DNA of 64,000 nt, taken from NCBI RefSeq assembly GCF_003248455.1, contig NZ_QFNM01000003.1, positions 1 through 64,000 of the forward strand. The letters run 5' to 3'. Both the position numbers and the translations under genes were made by a program. The notes under the pieces are model-generated. The model had not been told where the DNA came from, made no database searches, and was given only the letters and a program-made list of their open reading frames with translations. The stretch is from Brevundimonas sp. (GTDB taxonomy: Bacteria; Pseudomonadota; Alphaproteobacteria; Caulobacterales; Caulobacteraceae). Shown here in pieces: positions 27,038-34,297 of the stretch (position 1 is its first letter; the number at the start of each line of letters is the position of its first letter).

Positions 27038-27074
27038 CTACTAAGTGCGTCTAATGAACGTGCACAACGCGCAC
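27012..27074. promoter_or_regulatory. Leftward switch operators (two 15-bp sites)
   Basis: GTGCGTGATTCGCAC at 27012-27026 and GTGCACAACGCGCAC at 27060-27074, both GTGC-N7-GCAC inverted repeats; a degraded third copy starts at 27045 (GTGCGTC...). They lie between the divergent Cro-like and CI-like genes and match two sites upstream of the rightward operon. Confidence 0.8.
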
Positions 27075-27095
27075 ATTTTGGGGATAGGCGTCGGG

Positions 27096-27731
27096 ATGAC
27101 TTCCCGTCCGCCCTCTCGTGCGCGCCCAGGCCGTCCTGATCTGCCCGTCGATGAAATGACGCCGGGCGGTCGGCTAAAGGCTTTGCGTCTAGGCGCAAAA
27201 ATGGGTCAGGAAGATCTCGCCCAGGTTTTGGGTGTTCAGCGCCCGCAAGTCTCGCGTTACGAAAACAACGCCAACGACATGCCCGACTATGTCATTGAGC
27301 GCGCTTCACAGCACTTCGGCGTAACTGCAGCCTTCATCCGCTATGGCGACACAGACGCCAGCATGGCCAAGGTCGTCGGCATGGTCGGTGCCGGCGGTCA
27401 TGTGGAAGCGGTCGAAGCTCCGCCTTGGCGCTACATCGAAGTCCCGGCCAGCTGGCACGACGCGATTGCGCTGGAAGTTTCTGGAACCTCCTGCTGGCCC
27501 ATCTATGAGGACGGAGACACTCTGGCGATCCGAGGCGAGCGACGCTTGGATGAAGGCGAGATCCTCGGCCGCATGTGTGTAGTCGAGACCATGGATGGAT
27601 TGGGCCTGGTCAAGCGGATACGCAAAGGCAGCGCGCCTGGCCTCTATACGCTGGAAAGCCCTAATGCCCCTCCGATTGAGGACGTGATGCTGGCCAGCGC
27701 CCGGCCGGTGAGGATGCACGTCAGTCGCTAA
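27096..27731 (+). CDS. CI-type repressor with S24 peptidase domain
   Basis: 211 residues from ATG 27096, chosen because an operator occupies 27060-27074, inside the longer frame. An XRE helix-turn-helix (QEDLAQVLGVQRPQVSRYENN, cited in part) lies near 38-58. The C-terminal half is S24-like: an Ala-Gly cleavage-type VGAGG near 105, Ser in VSGTSCWPIYEDGDTLAI near 140-157, and a VKRI Lys near 187. This layout allows RecA-stimulated self-cleavage and induction of the prophage. It is divergent from the Cro-like gene and shares operators with it. Confidence 0.9.
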   Translation: MTSRPPSRARPGRPDLPVDEMTPGGRLKALRLGAKMGQEDLAQVLGVQRPQVSRYENNANDMPDYVIERASQHFGVTAAFIRYGDTDASMAKVVGMVGAGGHVEAVEAPPWRYIEVPASWHDAIALEVSGTSCWPIYEDGDTLAIRGERRLDEGEILGRMCVVETMDGLGLVKRIRKGSAPGLYTLESPNAPPIEDVMLASARPVRMHVSR

Positions 27732-28192
27732 GGCGTGAGATCAACGCAAGACATATCCACGCGCCGGCATCGCTCGAATACGATCAGCGGGTCCGCTTCA
27801 ACGCCGCCCGTCCTGATCATCGGACATGACAGAACGCGCGGTGGCCCGACCACCCGCACTTCCGGCGCAAAGATTGATGGGGTCCTGCCATCAGATACGC
27901 CCTGATCCATCGCTTTCAGCCACGCTATGTTGCAGGTCTGATTGCCTTCTAGCCCGGCTAATCGCATGGCCAGATTGTCACGTTCATAAAGAGCTTCACC
28001 GTTGTTTCGGGCAAGCACCAGGACAAGCGCGACCAGCCCGACCAAGATAATCCCGACGATAGCTCCGATTGGTCGGCGTCCGCCCGTGCGCTTGCGGACA
28101 GCACTCGACTGTCTCTGCCCGTCCGTTTCGGGCGATTCGAGCTTTGCAAGACGCGCCTTGAGTGCGGCCAATTCGTTTGGTTCGTCCGCCAT
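27728..28192 (-). CDS. Small membrane protein of unknown function
   Basis: 154 residues from ATG 28192. N-terminal coiled coil (ELAALKARLAKLESPE), then one strong transmembrane helix GAIVGIILVGLVALVLVLA near 42-60, then an outside domain with four cysteines. It is convergent with the repressor (4-bp stop overlap) and could be expressed in the lysogen. Such genes often alter the host surface or exclude related phages; this is inference. Confidence 0.7.
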   Translation of the reverse strand: MADEPNELAALKARLAKLESPETDGQRQSSAVRKRTGGRRPIGAIVGIILVGLVALVLVLARNNGEALYERDNLAMRLAGLEGNQTCNIAWLKAMDQGVSDGRTPSIFAPEVRVVGPPRVLSCPMIRTGGVEADPLIVFERCRRVDMSCVDLTP

Positions 28193-28280
28193 GGGGCCTC
28201 CTGTTCCCTGGAAAAAGGTGCGATGCGCCGCACATTTACAAGACATTTCAACAACTAGAGCGCCGCTACATCACAAGTAA

Positions 28281-28329
28281 GTGCGCGATACGCACAAACT
28301 TCTTGACCGAAGACGTGCGTGATGCGCAC
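28281..28329 (+). promoter_or_regulatory. Rightward early promoter with two repressor operators
   Basis: GTGCGCGATACGCAC at 28281-28295 and GTGCGTGATGCGCAC at 28315-28329, 34 bp apart, matching the leftward operators. A -35-like TTGACC lies at 28303-28308 between them, so the second operator covers the spacer and -10 area. Confidence 0.75.
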
Positions 28330-28367
28330 TTATTCCTGACTGTCTTTCGGACACGCCAGGAACAGCC

Positions 28368-28730
28368 ATGCTCTTTCACCCCTCTACGCCAGAATCGGTC
28401 GCCACGCCGCTTCGCGCGGGCGCTTCGATCCTTCCCTTCAAACGTCCGGCCCGGCCCGCTGATCCGGACGCCGTGGCCAGCGTCATTTTGGCGATGGAAG
28501 GCGGCCCGGCCGCACCGATCATCATGGCGGCCACGGGCCTCGACGGCGCCCATTATGTCGGGGTCTCGGTCGCCGCCCAAGCGCATCGGCTGACGCCTTC
28601 TGAGGCGTGCCTCGCGGCCGACTGTCTGATGTGCGACCCGTCCGTCCTGGGCTTCGCCGACATTGCCCAGCGGCTTCGCGACGCGGCCTACGCCGCCAGC
28701 CGCGCCTACCTGCGGAGCGGCCGCGGATGA
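28368..28730 (+). CDS. Early phage protein, unknown
   Basis: 120 residues, the first gene after the rightward operators, so probably immediate early. A central segment PAAPIIMAATGLDGAHYVGVSV (cited in part) and a C-terminal helical part with two Cys (CLAADCLMC near 81-89). No family recognised. ATGA overlap with the next gene. Confidence 0.6.
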   Translation: MLFHPSTPESVATPLRAGASILPFKRPARPADPDAVASVILAMEGGPAAPIIMAATGLDGAHYVGVSVAAQAHRLTPSEACLAADCLMCDPSVLGFADIAQRLRDAAYAASRAYLRSGRG

Positions 28731-29077
28731 CTGGCGCGACCGCCCATGCGAGCGCCGCTCGCCCGGTTCCGGCGACCTTGCCCGACACCCTGTTCGAGAT
28801 CGCCTATCGCCAGCCGAACCCCGTTCCGGCGGACTTCCCCCTGCGCCAGACCATGGCCGGCTACACCGAGACCCAGGCCGTTGCGGTCATGGTCGAAACC
28901 CTGGCGGTCAAGCCGGGCCTTCTGACCGCCCTAGAAGAGCCGGACGCCCGCCGCTGCTGGATCGCCCTCGCGCCGAACGGACGGCGCCTGGCGCGCTTCG
29001 CCGGCCTCGACGCCGCCGCCGTCAACCTCGCCCTCGCCAGCCTGGAGGCCAACGGCTTCCAAAGGATCGCCGCATGA
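28727..29077 (+). CDS. Early phage protein, unknown
   Basis: 116 residues. The C-terminal half has a winged-helix-like pattern: WIALAPNGRRLARFAGLDAAAV (cited in part) and LALASLEANGFQRI. A 15-bp palindrome lies in codons 8-12. ATGA overlaps on both sides place it in one operon with the ParB-domain gene. Confidence 0.6.
   Translation: MTGATAHASAARPVPATLPDTLFEIAYRQPNPVPADFPLRQTMAGYTETQAVAVMVETLAVKPGLLTALEEPDARRCWIALAPNGRRLARFAGLDAAAVNLALASLEANGFQRIAA
28748..28762. repeat. 15-bp palindrome GCGAGCGSCGCTCGC, copy 4
   Basis: In the 5' end of the 116-residue early gene. Confidence 0.85.
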
Positions 29078-30882
29078 CCGCCGCCCTGACCTTGCCCCAC
29101 GGCCTCAGCAACGCCGCCCTGAACGGCGAGGACCTGCTGCGCGCCCTGTCGGACCGCCCGATCGGATCACCCTTCGCCAACCAGACCGAGATCGCCAAGG
29201 CGACGAACCGGGCGCCCAAGAACATCGGGCGCGACCTGTCCCAGCTGGAGGCGGCGAAACTGATCCGAGCGCCTGGCGTGGACCATGGCGAATGGTCGGC
29301 CGCCGCCCTGACCGACGCCGGTTGGGACGCCCTGTCGGCGCTGGAGCGCGCCGCCGGCATGGCGGACGGCGGCGGCCTGATCTTTGAGTCGCCGGGCCAG
29401 CTGGACGACAATCCGCTGAACCCGCGCAAGACCTATGACGCGGACTCGCTGGCGACCCTGGCGGACACGATCGAGGCGGATGGCCAGATCATCGAACCGT
29501 TGTCGGTGTCGCCGGTCCGCGCGAATGGCCGTCGGGTCGTCTGGGCTGGTCACCGCCGCAAGCGCGCCGCCCTGATCGTGGAAGCCCGCTTCGCCGCACG
29601 GGGCGAGACCCTGCCGCCTGGACTGGTCCGGGGCGTGCCCTGCGTCGAACGCGACGCCACCCCGGCCGAAAGCCTGTTCATCGCCGTGGTCGAGAACAGC
29701 CAGCGCGAAAACCTTCCGCCTTGGGAAGACGCCCAGGCGCTGGCCGCCCTGGCCAGCGAGACGGGCTGGTCCGGCCGCGAACTGGCCCGACGCACGGGGC
29801 GCGCGCCCAAGCTGGACCAGGGCGACGAAGAGGGCGTCCGCGACGTCCAGGAAAAGATCAAGGTGGTGAAGACCGCGCCGGCCGAACTGGTCGAGGCGCA
29901 CGAAGCCGGGGCCATCACCTGGGAACAGCTGCGGGGCGCCATGCGCAACGGCGGCCTGCCGACTCCAGCCCGGTCCGCCACGCCGGCCGACGACGTCTTT
30001 CCGCCCTCGGCTGGCGAACTGCGACAGGACGCTGACTCCACGCCCCATGACCAGACATCCGGCCCTGCGACTGGCGCTCCGACGCCCGAGCCCGCGCCTG
30101 AACCGACCATCGAACTGGACGCCGTTCAGCGCCTGACCCTGCTGGAGATCCTTCATGCGGTCCGCCACGCCCCCGATCGGCTGGTCGTGGGAGACGAGGA
30201 CGACGGCGTCGCCTATGCGCCGACCGGCAAATATTGGCTCGATCTGGTCGCCTCGACGCTCCAGACGCTGCGGCTGATCGACTTCAAACACCACGGCCGA
30301 CCCTATGTCCGGGCGACCCCTGCCGGCCACCGCTGGCTTGAAGACGTCTATGGCCCCGAAATCCACAGCGCCGACCCTGAGACGGCCTTCCACGCCCTGG
30401 TCAAGGCGCTGGCGGAAACCTACGCCGTGTTCAACGACGCGGCCTGGGCGCTGGCCCAGGCGCACGCCGTCTTCAACGAGACCCCTTCCGAGCGTCCGGC
30501 CTATTCCACGGACTGGCTGAACCCGCCCGCCCAGCCGGAACCGGCCGCCCAGCCGACCCCTCCCGCTACGACGGACGATGCGCACCAGGTGGACGTCGAA
30601 GACGCCGTCGCCGCCCAGCTGCTGATCGACGCCCGTGCCCTGGTCGATCTCGAAGAACCGGGATCGACCTCGGTCCGCAACATCCTGGCGCGCGCGGGCC
30701 TTTGCGGCCCCTTCACGGCTTCGGACGCCGACCCCGGCGTGGTCGTGGACGGCGACGGCGCCACGACCCTGGTCACGGACGTGGACAACCAGCTGACCGA
30801 CGACGTGGCCAAGGCCCGCGCCCTGGTCATGGCCGCCGCCCTCAATCGCTTCTGCGCCATCGACCCCAAGGAGGTCCTGTGA
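29074..30882 (+). CDS. ParB-domain phage protein with N-terminal winged helix
   Basis: 602 residues from ATG 29074 (ATGA overlap). Residues 30-85 are a winged helix-turn-helix (NQTEIAKATNRAPKNIGRDL). Residues about 108-225 are a ParB/Srx-type domain: NPLNPRKTYD, DTIEADGQIIEPLSVSP, WAGHRRKRAA (the Arg-rich nucleotide-binding motif) and VVENSQREN. A Pro-rich linker follows near 320-350, then two further mixed domains. ParB-like phage proteins can act in partition, transcription control or as nucleases; which applies here is not known. Confidence 0.82.
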   Translation: MTAALTLPHGLSNAALNGEDLLRALSDRPIGSPFANQTEIAKATNRAPKNIGRDLSQLEAAKLIRAPGVDHGEWSAAALTDAGWDALSALERAAGMADGGGLIFESPGQLDDNPLNPRKTYDADSLATLADTIEADGQIIEPLSVSPVRANGRRVVWAGHRRKRAALIVEARFAARGETLPPGLVRGVPCVERDATPAESLFIAVVENSQRENLPPWEDAQALAALASETGWSGRELARRTGRAPKLDQGDEEGVRDVQEKIKVVKTAPAELVEAHEAGAITWEQLRGAMRNGGLPTPARSATPADDVFPPSAGELRQDADSTPHDQTSGPATGAPTPEPAPEPTIELDAVQRLTLLEILHAVRHAPDRLVVGDEDDGVAYAPTGKYWLDLVASTLQTLRLIDFKHHGRPYVRATPAGHRWLEDVYGPEIHSADPETAFHALVKALAETYAVFNDAAWALAQAHAVFNETPSERPAYSTDWLNPPAQPEPAAQPTPPATTDDAHQVDVEDAVAAQLLIDARALVDLEEPGSTSVRNILARAGLCGPFTASDADPGVVVDGDGATTLVTDVDNQLTDDVAKARALVMAAALNRFCAIDPKEVL

Positions 30883-31151
30883 TGCCGACGCCATCCCCCG
30901 ACGATTACGCCGCCGCCGTCCAGATCGTGACGACGGAGGCCAATGCTTCGGTCAGCTTTCTCCAGCGTCGCATGGGCATCAGCTATTCCGAGGCCGCTTC
31001 GCTGATCACGCGCATGGAACGGTCCGGCGTGGTCAGTCCCCGCCCGGCGACCCGGCCGCGCGAGATCCTGACGCCGCCCGCACCGCGCACGCCGGAAGAC
31101 GGCCGCACCATTCAGACACCCGAGGACGGCCGCCCCGTCCACACTCGCTGA
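30882..31151 (+). CDS. Stand-alone FtsK-gamma-like winged helix
   Basis: 89 residues. Residues 6-65 match the gamma domain of FtsK: DDYAAAVQIVTTEANASVSF, LQRRMGISYSEAASLI, MERSGVVSP. In FtsK this domain reads the KOPS sequences that steer DNA toward dif; here no motor domain is present. It overlaps the ParB-domain gene stop (TGATG), so the two are made together. The last 25 residues are Pro/Thr-rich. It may dock on host polar or segregation machinery or regulate phage promoters. Confidence 0.78.
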   Translation: MPTPSPDDYAAAVQIVTTEANASVSFLQRRMGISYSEAASLITRMERSGVVSPRPATRPREILTPPAPRTPEDGRTIQTPEDGRPVHTR

Positions 31152-31162
31152 GGATCACCGCC

Positions 31163-31783
31163 ATGCTGCAAACCGCAACCGCAACGTCCCATAAGCCCAG
31201 CCCCTCAGAAGGCACCACATTCGTGGCGTATGACGCACTCGACGTCATGGTGGACCTTGAAACCCTGGGGCAGGGACCGGGCTGCGCGATCCTGTCGATT
31301 GGCGCAACCGCCTTCGATCTGAAGACTGGCTTCATCGGCTCTGACTTCTATCGCGTCGTCTCGACGCCGTCCTGCCGGGCACTTGGCCTGCGGGAGGACA
31401 TCAGCACCGTCGAATGGTGGGGCAAGCAATCGCCCGAGGCTAAGCAGGTCCTGTCCGACGCCGAGGCCTCGCCTCACACGGTTTCGAACGCCCTCGACGC
31501 CTTCGCCGACTATCTGGAGGGGCACGGCGGACCGCGTATCGTCCGCGTATGGGGCAACGGCGCCGACTTCGACAACGCCATTCTGGCCAGCTTGTACCAG
31601 CGGCTCGATAAGGCGCAGCCTTGGGCCTTCTGGAACAGCCGGTGCTTTCGGACTCTCAAGAACCTTCGCCGGGTACCTGAGCCGCCCCGCGCAGGCGTCC
31701 ACCACAACGCCCTGGACGATGCTCGCCACCAAGCGGCGCACGCGATCCTGATCCATCAGGCGCTCCAAGCGGGCGTGTCGTGA
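31163..31783 (+). CDS. DEDD-family 3'-5' exonuclease
   Basis: 206 residues. Motif ExoI MVDLETLG (Asp31, Glu33), ExoII VWGNGADFDN near 129-138 with Asp135, and ExoIII HHNALDDARHQ near 180-190 define an RNase T/ExoVIII-like exonuclease of the DEDDh type. Phages use these in recombination or DNA processing. The N-terminal 20 residues before the fold are not conserved-looking; a later start is possible. Confidence 0.85.
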   Translation: MLQTATATSHKPSPSEGTTFVAYDALDVMVDLETLGQGPGCAILSIGATAFDLKTGFIGSDFYRVVSTPSCRALGLREDISTVEWWGKQSPEAKQVLSDAEASPHTVSNALDAFADYLEGHGGPRIVRVWGNGADFDNAILASLYQRLDKAQPWAFWNSRCFRTLKNLRRVPEPPRAGVHHNALDDARHQAAHAILIHQALQAGVS

Positions 31784-32175
31784 ACCGCCCCTGGTTCGAA
31801 GCCGTCCCCGCCCTCGCGGCCGCTGGCGTCCCCGACGACCGCATCCCCGTCACCCCTATGAAGGCCAACCTGATGTCCGCCGACTACGCCCTGTTGCCCC
31901 GCATCGACACGGTCGCCAAGCCCCGCGTGTTCCCCGACCTCGCCGCGCTCGCCGCCTCGATCGAGCGCCAGCGCCAGGGGCAAGGCCTGATCCTTGAAGA
32001 GGTCCAGGACCTCCAGCCGCTCGGCTCTCCGGACCAAGTCCGCGCCGTCAAGGTCTGGACCACGGACTTCGACGGCCGCCAGGACCGCATGATCGGCTTC
32101 GCCTACCTCAAGGGGGCGGGGCGTGAACTGCTGGAATGGGCGCTGCGCCTCGCACGCCGGCCGGCCGCCGCCTGA
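31780..32175 (+). CDS. Phage protein of unknown function
   Basis: 131 residues from GTG 31780, overlapping the exonuclease stop (GTGA). Sequence is mixed alpha/beta, with ALAASIERQRQGQGLILEEV and VKVWTTDFDGRQDRMIGFAYL. No family recognised. Confidence 0.6.
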   Translation: MNRPWFEAVPALAAAGVPDDRIPVTPMKANLMSADYALLPRIDTVAKPRVFPDLAALAASIERQRQGQGLILEEVQDLQPLGSPDQVRAVKVWTTDFDGRQDRMIGFAYLKGAGRELLEWALRLARRPAAA

Positions 32176-32237
32176 TGACCCTTCTCCGTCTGCATCGGCT
32201 GGTTCTCTGGCTGATCGGCCGGAAACGCCTGCTCTGA
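32175..32237 (+). CDS. Possible 20-residue leader or small peptide
   Basis: ATG 32175 overlaps the upstream stop (TGATG) and reads 20 codons ending at 32237. The peptide is hydrophobic and basic (LHRLVLWLIGRKRLL). Translational coupling makes expression plausible; the 28-bp gap to the next gene is otherwise unexplained. Confidence 0.35.
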   Translation: MTLLRLHRLVLWLIGRKRLL

Positions 32238-32265
32238 CCACCTACCAACCGAAAGCCTGACCTTC

Positions 32266-32697
32266 ATGACCCTCGACCTGTCCACCGCCATCGACCCGAC
32301 CGACCTGGCGATCGGCGCACGCATCCGCAGCCGCCGCGAGGCCCTGCGGATCACCCAGGCCCAGCTGGCCGCCGGCTCCGCCGTCACCTTCCAGCAGATC
32401 CAGAAGTACGAACGCGGCGTCAACCGCGTCTCGGCCGCCCGCCTGCTCCAGATCGCGACCGTCCTGAAGACGACCGGCGCGGACCTGCTGGGAGAACTGG
32501 AGACCGGCGCCGACGACCTGGCGCTGGCCACCCCCGGCGCTGTTGCTCTGCTGACGGCCTTCCGCCGGATCGAGAGCGGCGAGACCCGCGATGCGGTGCT
32601 GGCCATCGTTCAATCGCTCGCCGCCGCCGATGCGCCCGCGCTCGGCCGCATCCCGTTCGATGACGGCCGCAACTTCGAACGCATGGTCGCCAACTGA
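32266..32697 (+). CDS. XRE-family transcriptional regulator
   Basis: 143 residues. A canonical XRE helix-turn-helix in residues 15-75 (IRSRREALRITQAQLA, VTFQQIQKYERGVNRVS). The C-terminal half is helical. Similar proteins are widespread in alphaproteobacteria as host regulators; this is a second regulator apart from the switch proteins and may control the right-hand genes. Confidence 0.85.
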   Translation: MTLDLSTAIDPTDLAIGARIRSRREALRITQAQLAAGSAVTFQQIQKYERGVNRVSAARLLQIATVLKTTGADLLGELETGADDLALATPGAVALLTAFRRIESGETRDAVLAIVQSLAAADAPALGRIPFDDGRNFERMVAN

Positions 32698-33026
32698 TGC
32701 GCGCGCCCGATCACCTGCGTCTGGAAAACCAGACCCGCGACGCCGCCGCCCGCCTTCACCGGACCACGAGCCTTCCGGCTCTGACGGCGACCCTGCGCGA
32801 GGTCGAAGGCGACGGCGTCGGCTGCGCCTGGGCGGCCGAGAACATGACCCTAGGCCAGATCGAGTTCATCGCCTTCGTCCTGTTGGATCAGCTGACCGGC
32901 AAGCTCGCCGAAGGCGCGGCGGGCGGCTGCGAGAACTGCGCCGCAGGCCACGAACGCGTAACCGCCGCCGTCGCCATCCTGCGGCCCGGCCTGCGCCCTG
33001 GCGGCGACGTGGCGGGGCACTGCTGA
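32697..33026 (+). CDS. Phage protein of unknown function
   Basis: 109 residues, start overlapping the regulator stop (TGATG). A CAWAAENMTL and a GGCENCAAGHERV stretch with two close cysteines near 75-80 could bind metal. No family recognised. Confidence 0.6.
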   Translation: MRAPDHLRLENQTRDAAARLHRTTSLPALTATLREVEGDGVGCAWAAENMTLGQIEFIAFVLLDQLTGKLAEGAAGGCENCAAGHERVTAAVAILRPGLRPGGDVAGHC

Positions 33027-33304
33027 TGCCCAAAGTCGCAACCATCAACTACGGATGGGGCATCGCCCAGCTCTGGGGAGACTTCACCGCGCAGACCGTC
33101 GAAAAGGTTTTCTACGAACACGCCAATCAGTGCTTTGGCATTCGGAAATCCATCACAGGCTGCATCGTCACCTCGATCAAGGATGAAGAGTTTCCGAAGG
33201 TGTTCGGCGTCAAGCCCGACCGCATCGCCGTCGTGCTGATGCATAGCGGCGATACGATCGTCTGGGGCCGCAGCGGCAAGAAGATCAAGTCGGAGTTCGA
33301 CTGA
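33026..33304 (+). CDS. Phage protein of unknown function
   Basis: 92 residues, mixed alpha/beta, overlapping its neighbours by one base on each side (TGATG-type). Contains an aromatic N-terminus (NYGWGIAQLWGDF) and a C-terminal strand-turn VVLMHSGDTIVWGRSGKKI. No family recognised. Confidence 0.6.
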   Translation: MPKVATINYGWGIAQLWGDFTAQTVEKVFYEHANQCFGIRKSITGCIVTSIKDEEFPKVFGVKPDRIAVVLMHSGDTIVWGRSGKKIKSEFD

Positions 33305-33711
33305 TGGTCGCCTATTCCTTCAAAGGCCGGTTCGAGCCCCGCATCCAGGCCCGCACGAAGCAACAGACGATCCGCGAAGTCGGCAGGAAGCGTCACACCC
33401 GGCCGGGCGAGCGCATGACCCTGACGACGGGCGACCGCTACCACCCCCGCCTGATCGGCGAGGCAGTCTGCCAATCGGTCGTTCCGATCCAGATGGACCT
33501 CGCCGTCGGGTCGGTCATGCTGGACACGGCCTTCGCACATCCGCCGCGCCTGATCACGGCCGCTGTCGATCTTGACGCCTTCGCCGTCCTGGACGGTTTC
33601 GACGACTGGACCGATCTGGTCGCGTTCTGGAAACAGACGCATCCGACCGCGCATCACAGCTTCGCCGGCCTGTGCATTAGCTGGGGCGAAACCTTCAAGG
33701 TGGCGTCATGA
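33304..33711 (+). CDS. ASCH-domain-like phage protein
   Basis: 135 residues. The layout resembles ASCH (PUA-like RNA-binding) proteins in phages: an opening YSFKGRFEPRIQARTKQQTIR, an HTRPGERMTLTTG loop and a closing AVLDGFDDWTDLVAFW. ASCH domains bind RNA or modified bases. Fit is by pattern only. Confidence 0.55.
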   Translation: MVAYSFKGRFEPRIQARTKQQTIREVGRKRHTRPGERMTLTTGDRYHPRLIGEAVCQSVVPIQMDLAVGSVMLDTAFAHPPRLITAAVDLDAFAVLDGFDDWTDLVAFWKQTHPTAHHSFAGLCISWGETFKVAS

Positions 33712-33716
33712 TCGCC

Positions 33717-34040
33717 CTATCGACCCATCCAGTCATGCGGGCCGGTTCGCCGCCGCGTGGGAGCAGGAACGCGGGGCCGATCCTCCGGGATCTCATTCAC
33801 CATCTGATGCAGGCGGGGTCCAGTCGCGGTCAGGCTCATCATGTACAGCTGCTTGCAATTGTCGCATTTGCCGTAGTGGGCGACGTATCCGCGCATGTCG
33901 CGGGTCTCGGTCACCCCGACGCGACCCTTGCCGCAGGCCGGGCAACGCGGCCGGACATCGCTGTCCAGCCATTTGCGAACGGCCTTCGTGAGGCCCCCCC
34001 AGGCTGTGCGGACGGGGTTGAACAGGGATGTGGGCTCCAT
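33717..34040 (-). CDS. Zinc-ribbon protein on the opposite strand
   Basis: 107 residues from ATG 34040 on the minus strand, in the only gap of the otherwise plus-strand operon. Cys33-x2-Cys36 and Cys59-x2-Cys62 (CPACG ... CDNC) form a zinc ribbon. Both flanking genes end or start within 36 bp of it, so it looks like an inserted independent unit. It is shorter and clearer than the overlapping plus-strand frame, which is rejected. May be expressed in the lysogen. Confidence 0.7.
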   Translation of the reverse strand: MEPTSLFNPVRTAWGGLTKAVRKWLDSDVRPRCPACGKGRVGVTETRDMRGYVAHYGKCDNCKQLYMMSLTATGPRLHQMVNEIPEDRPRVPAPTRRRTGPHDWMGR

Positions 34041-34075
34041 AGACCTGACGTTGCCATAACGGCGGCAGTCGCGCC

Positions 34076-34297
34076 ATGACCCAGCAGGATCGAACGACAA
34101 CGCGCGGCGCCTATGACCGCATGGTCAGGGCCTGGTCCCCGCCCAAGGCCAAGCGCGCCTGCGCCCGCGACCCCAAGGCCGGACCGGGCTCATGCGGCTA
34201 CTGGTGGGAAGGATGCCCCAAGGCCGAAAAGCGCGGGTGTTTCCTCGCCCATATGAAGGCCTGGGCCGCCGGTCCACGTCGAGGTGCGGCATCATGA
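34076..34297 (+). CDS. Small phage protein, Cys-containing
   Basis: 73 residues with a basic middle (RACARDPKAG) and Cys at 29, 40, 47 and 55, possibly metal-binding. Overlaps the next gene by 4 bp (ATGA). No family recognised. Confidence 0.55.
   Translation: MTQQDRTTTRGAYDRMVRAWSPPKAKRACARDPKAGPGSCGYWWEGCPKAEKRGCFLAHMKAWAAGPRRGAAS

Noticed and set aside
33708..34079. Plus-strand frame in the zinc-ribbon gap
   Set aside because: Overlaps the minus-strand zinc-ribbon gene, which has two CxxC pairs; the plus-strand product has no recognisable features.
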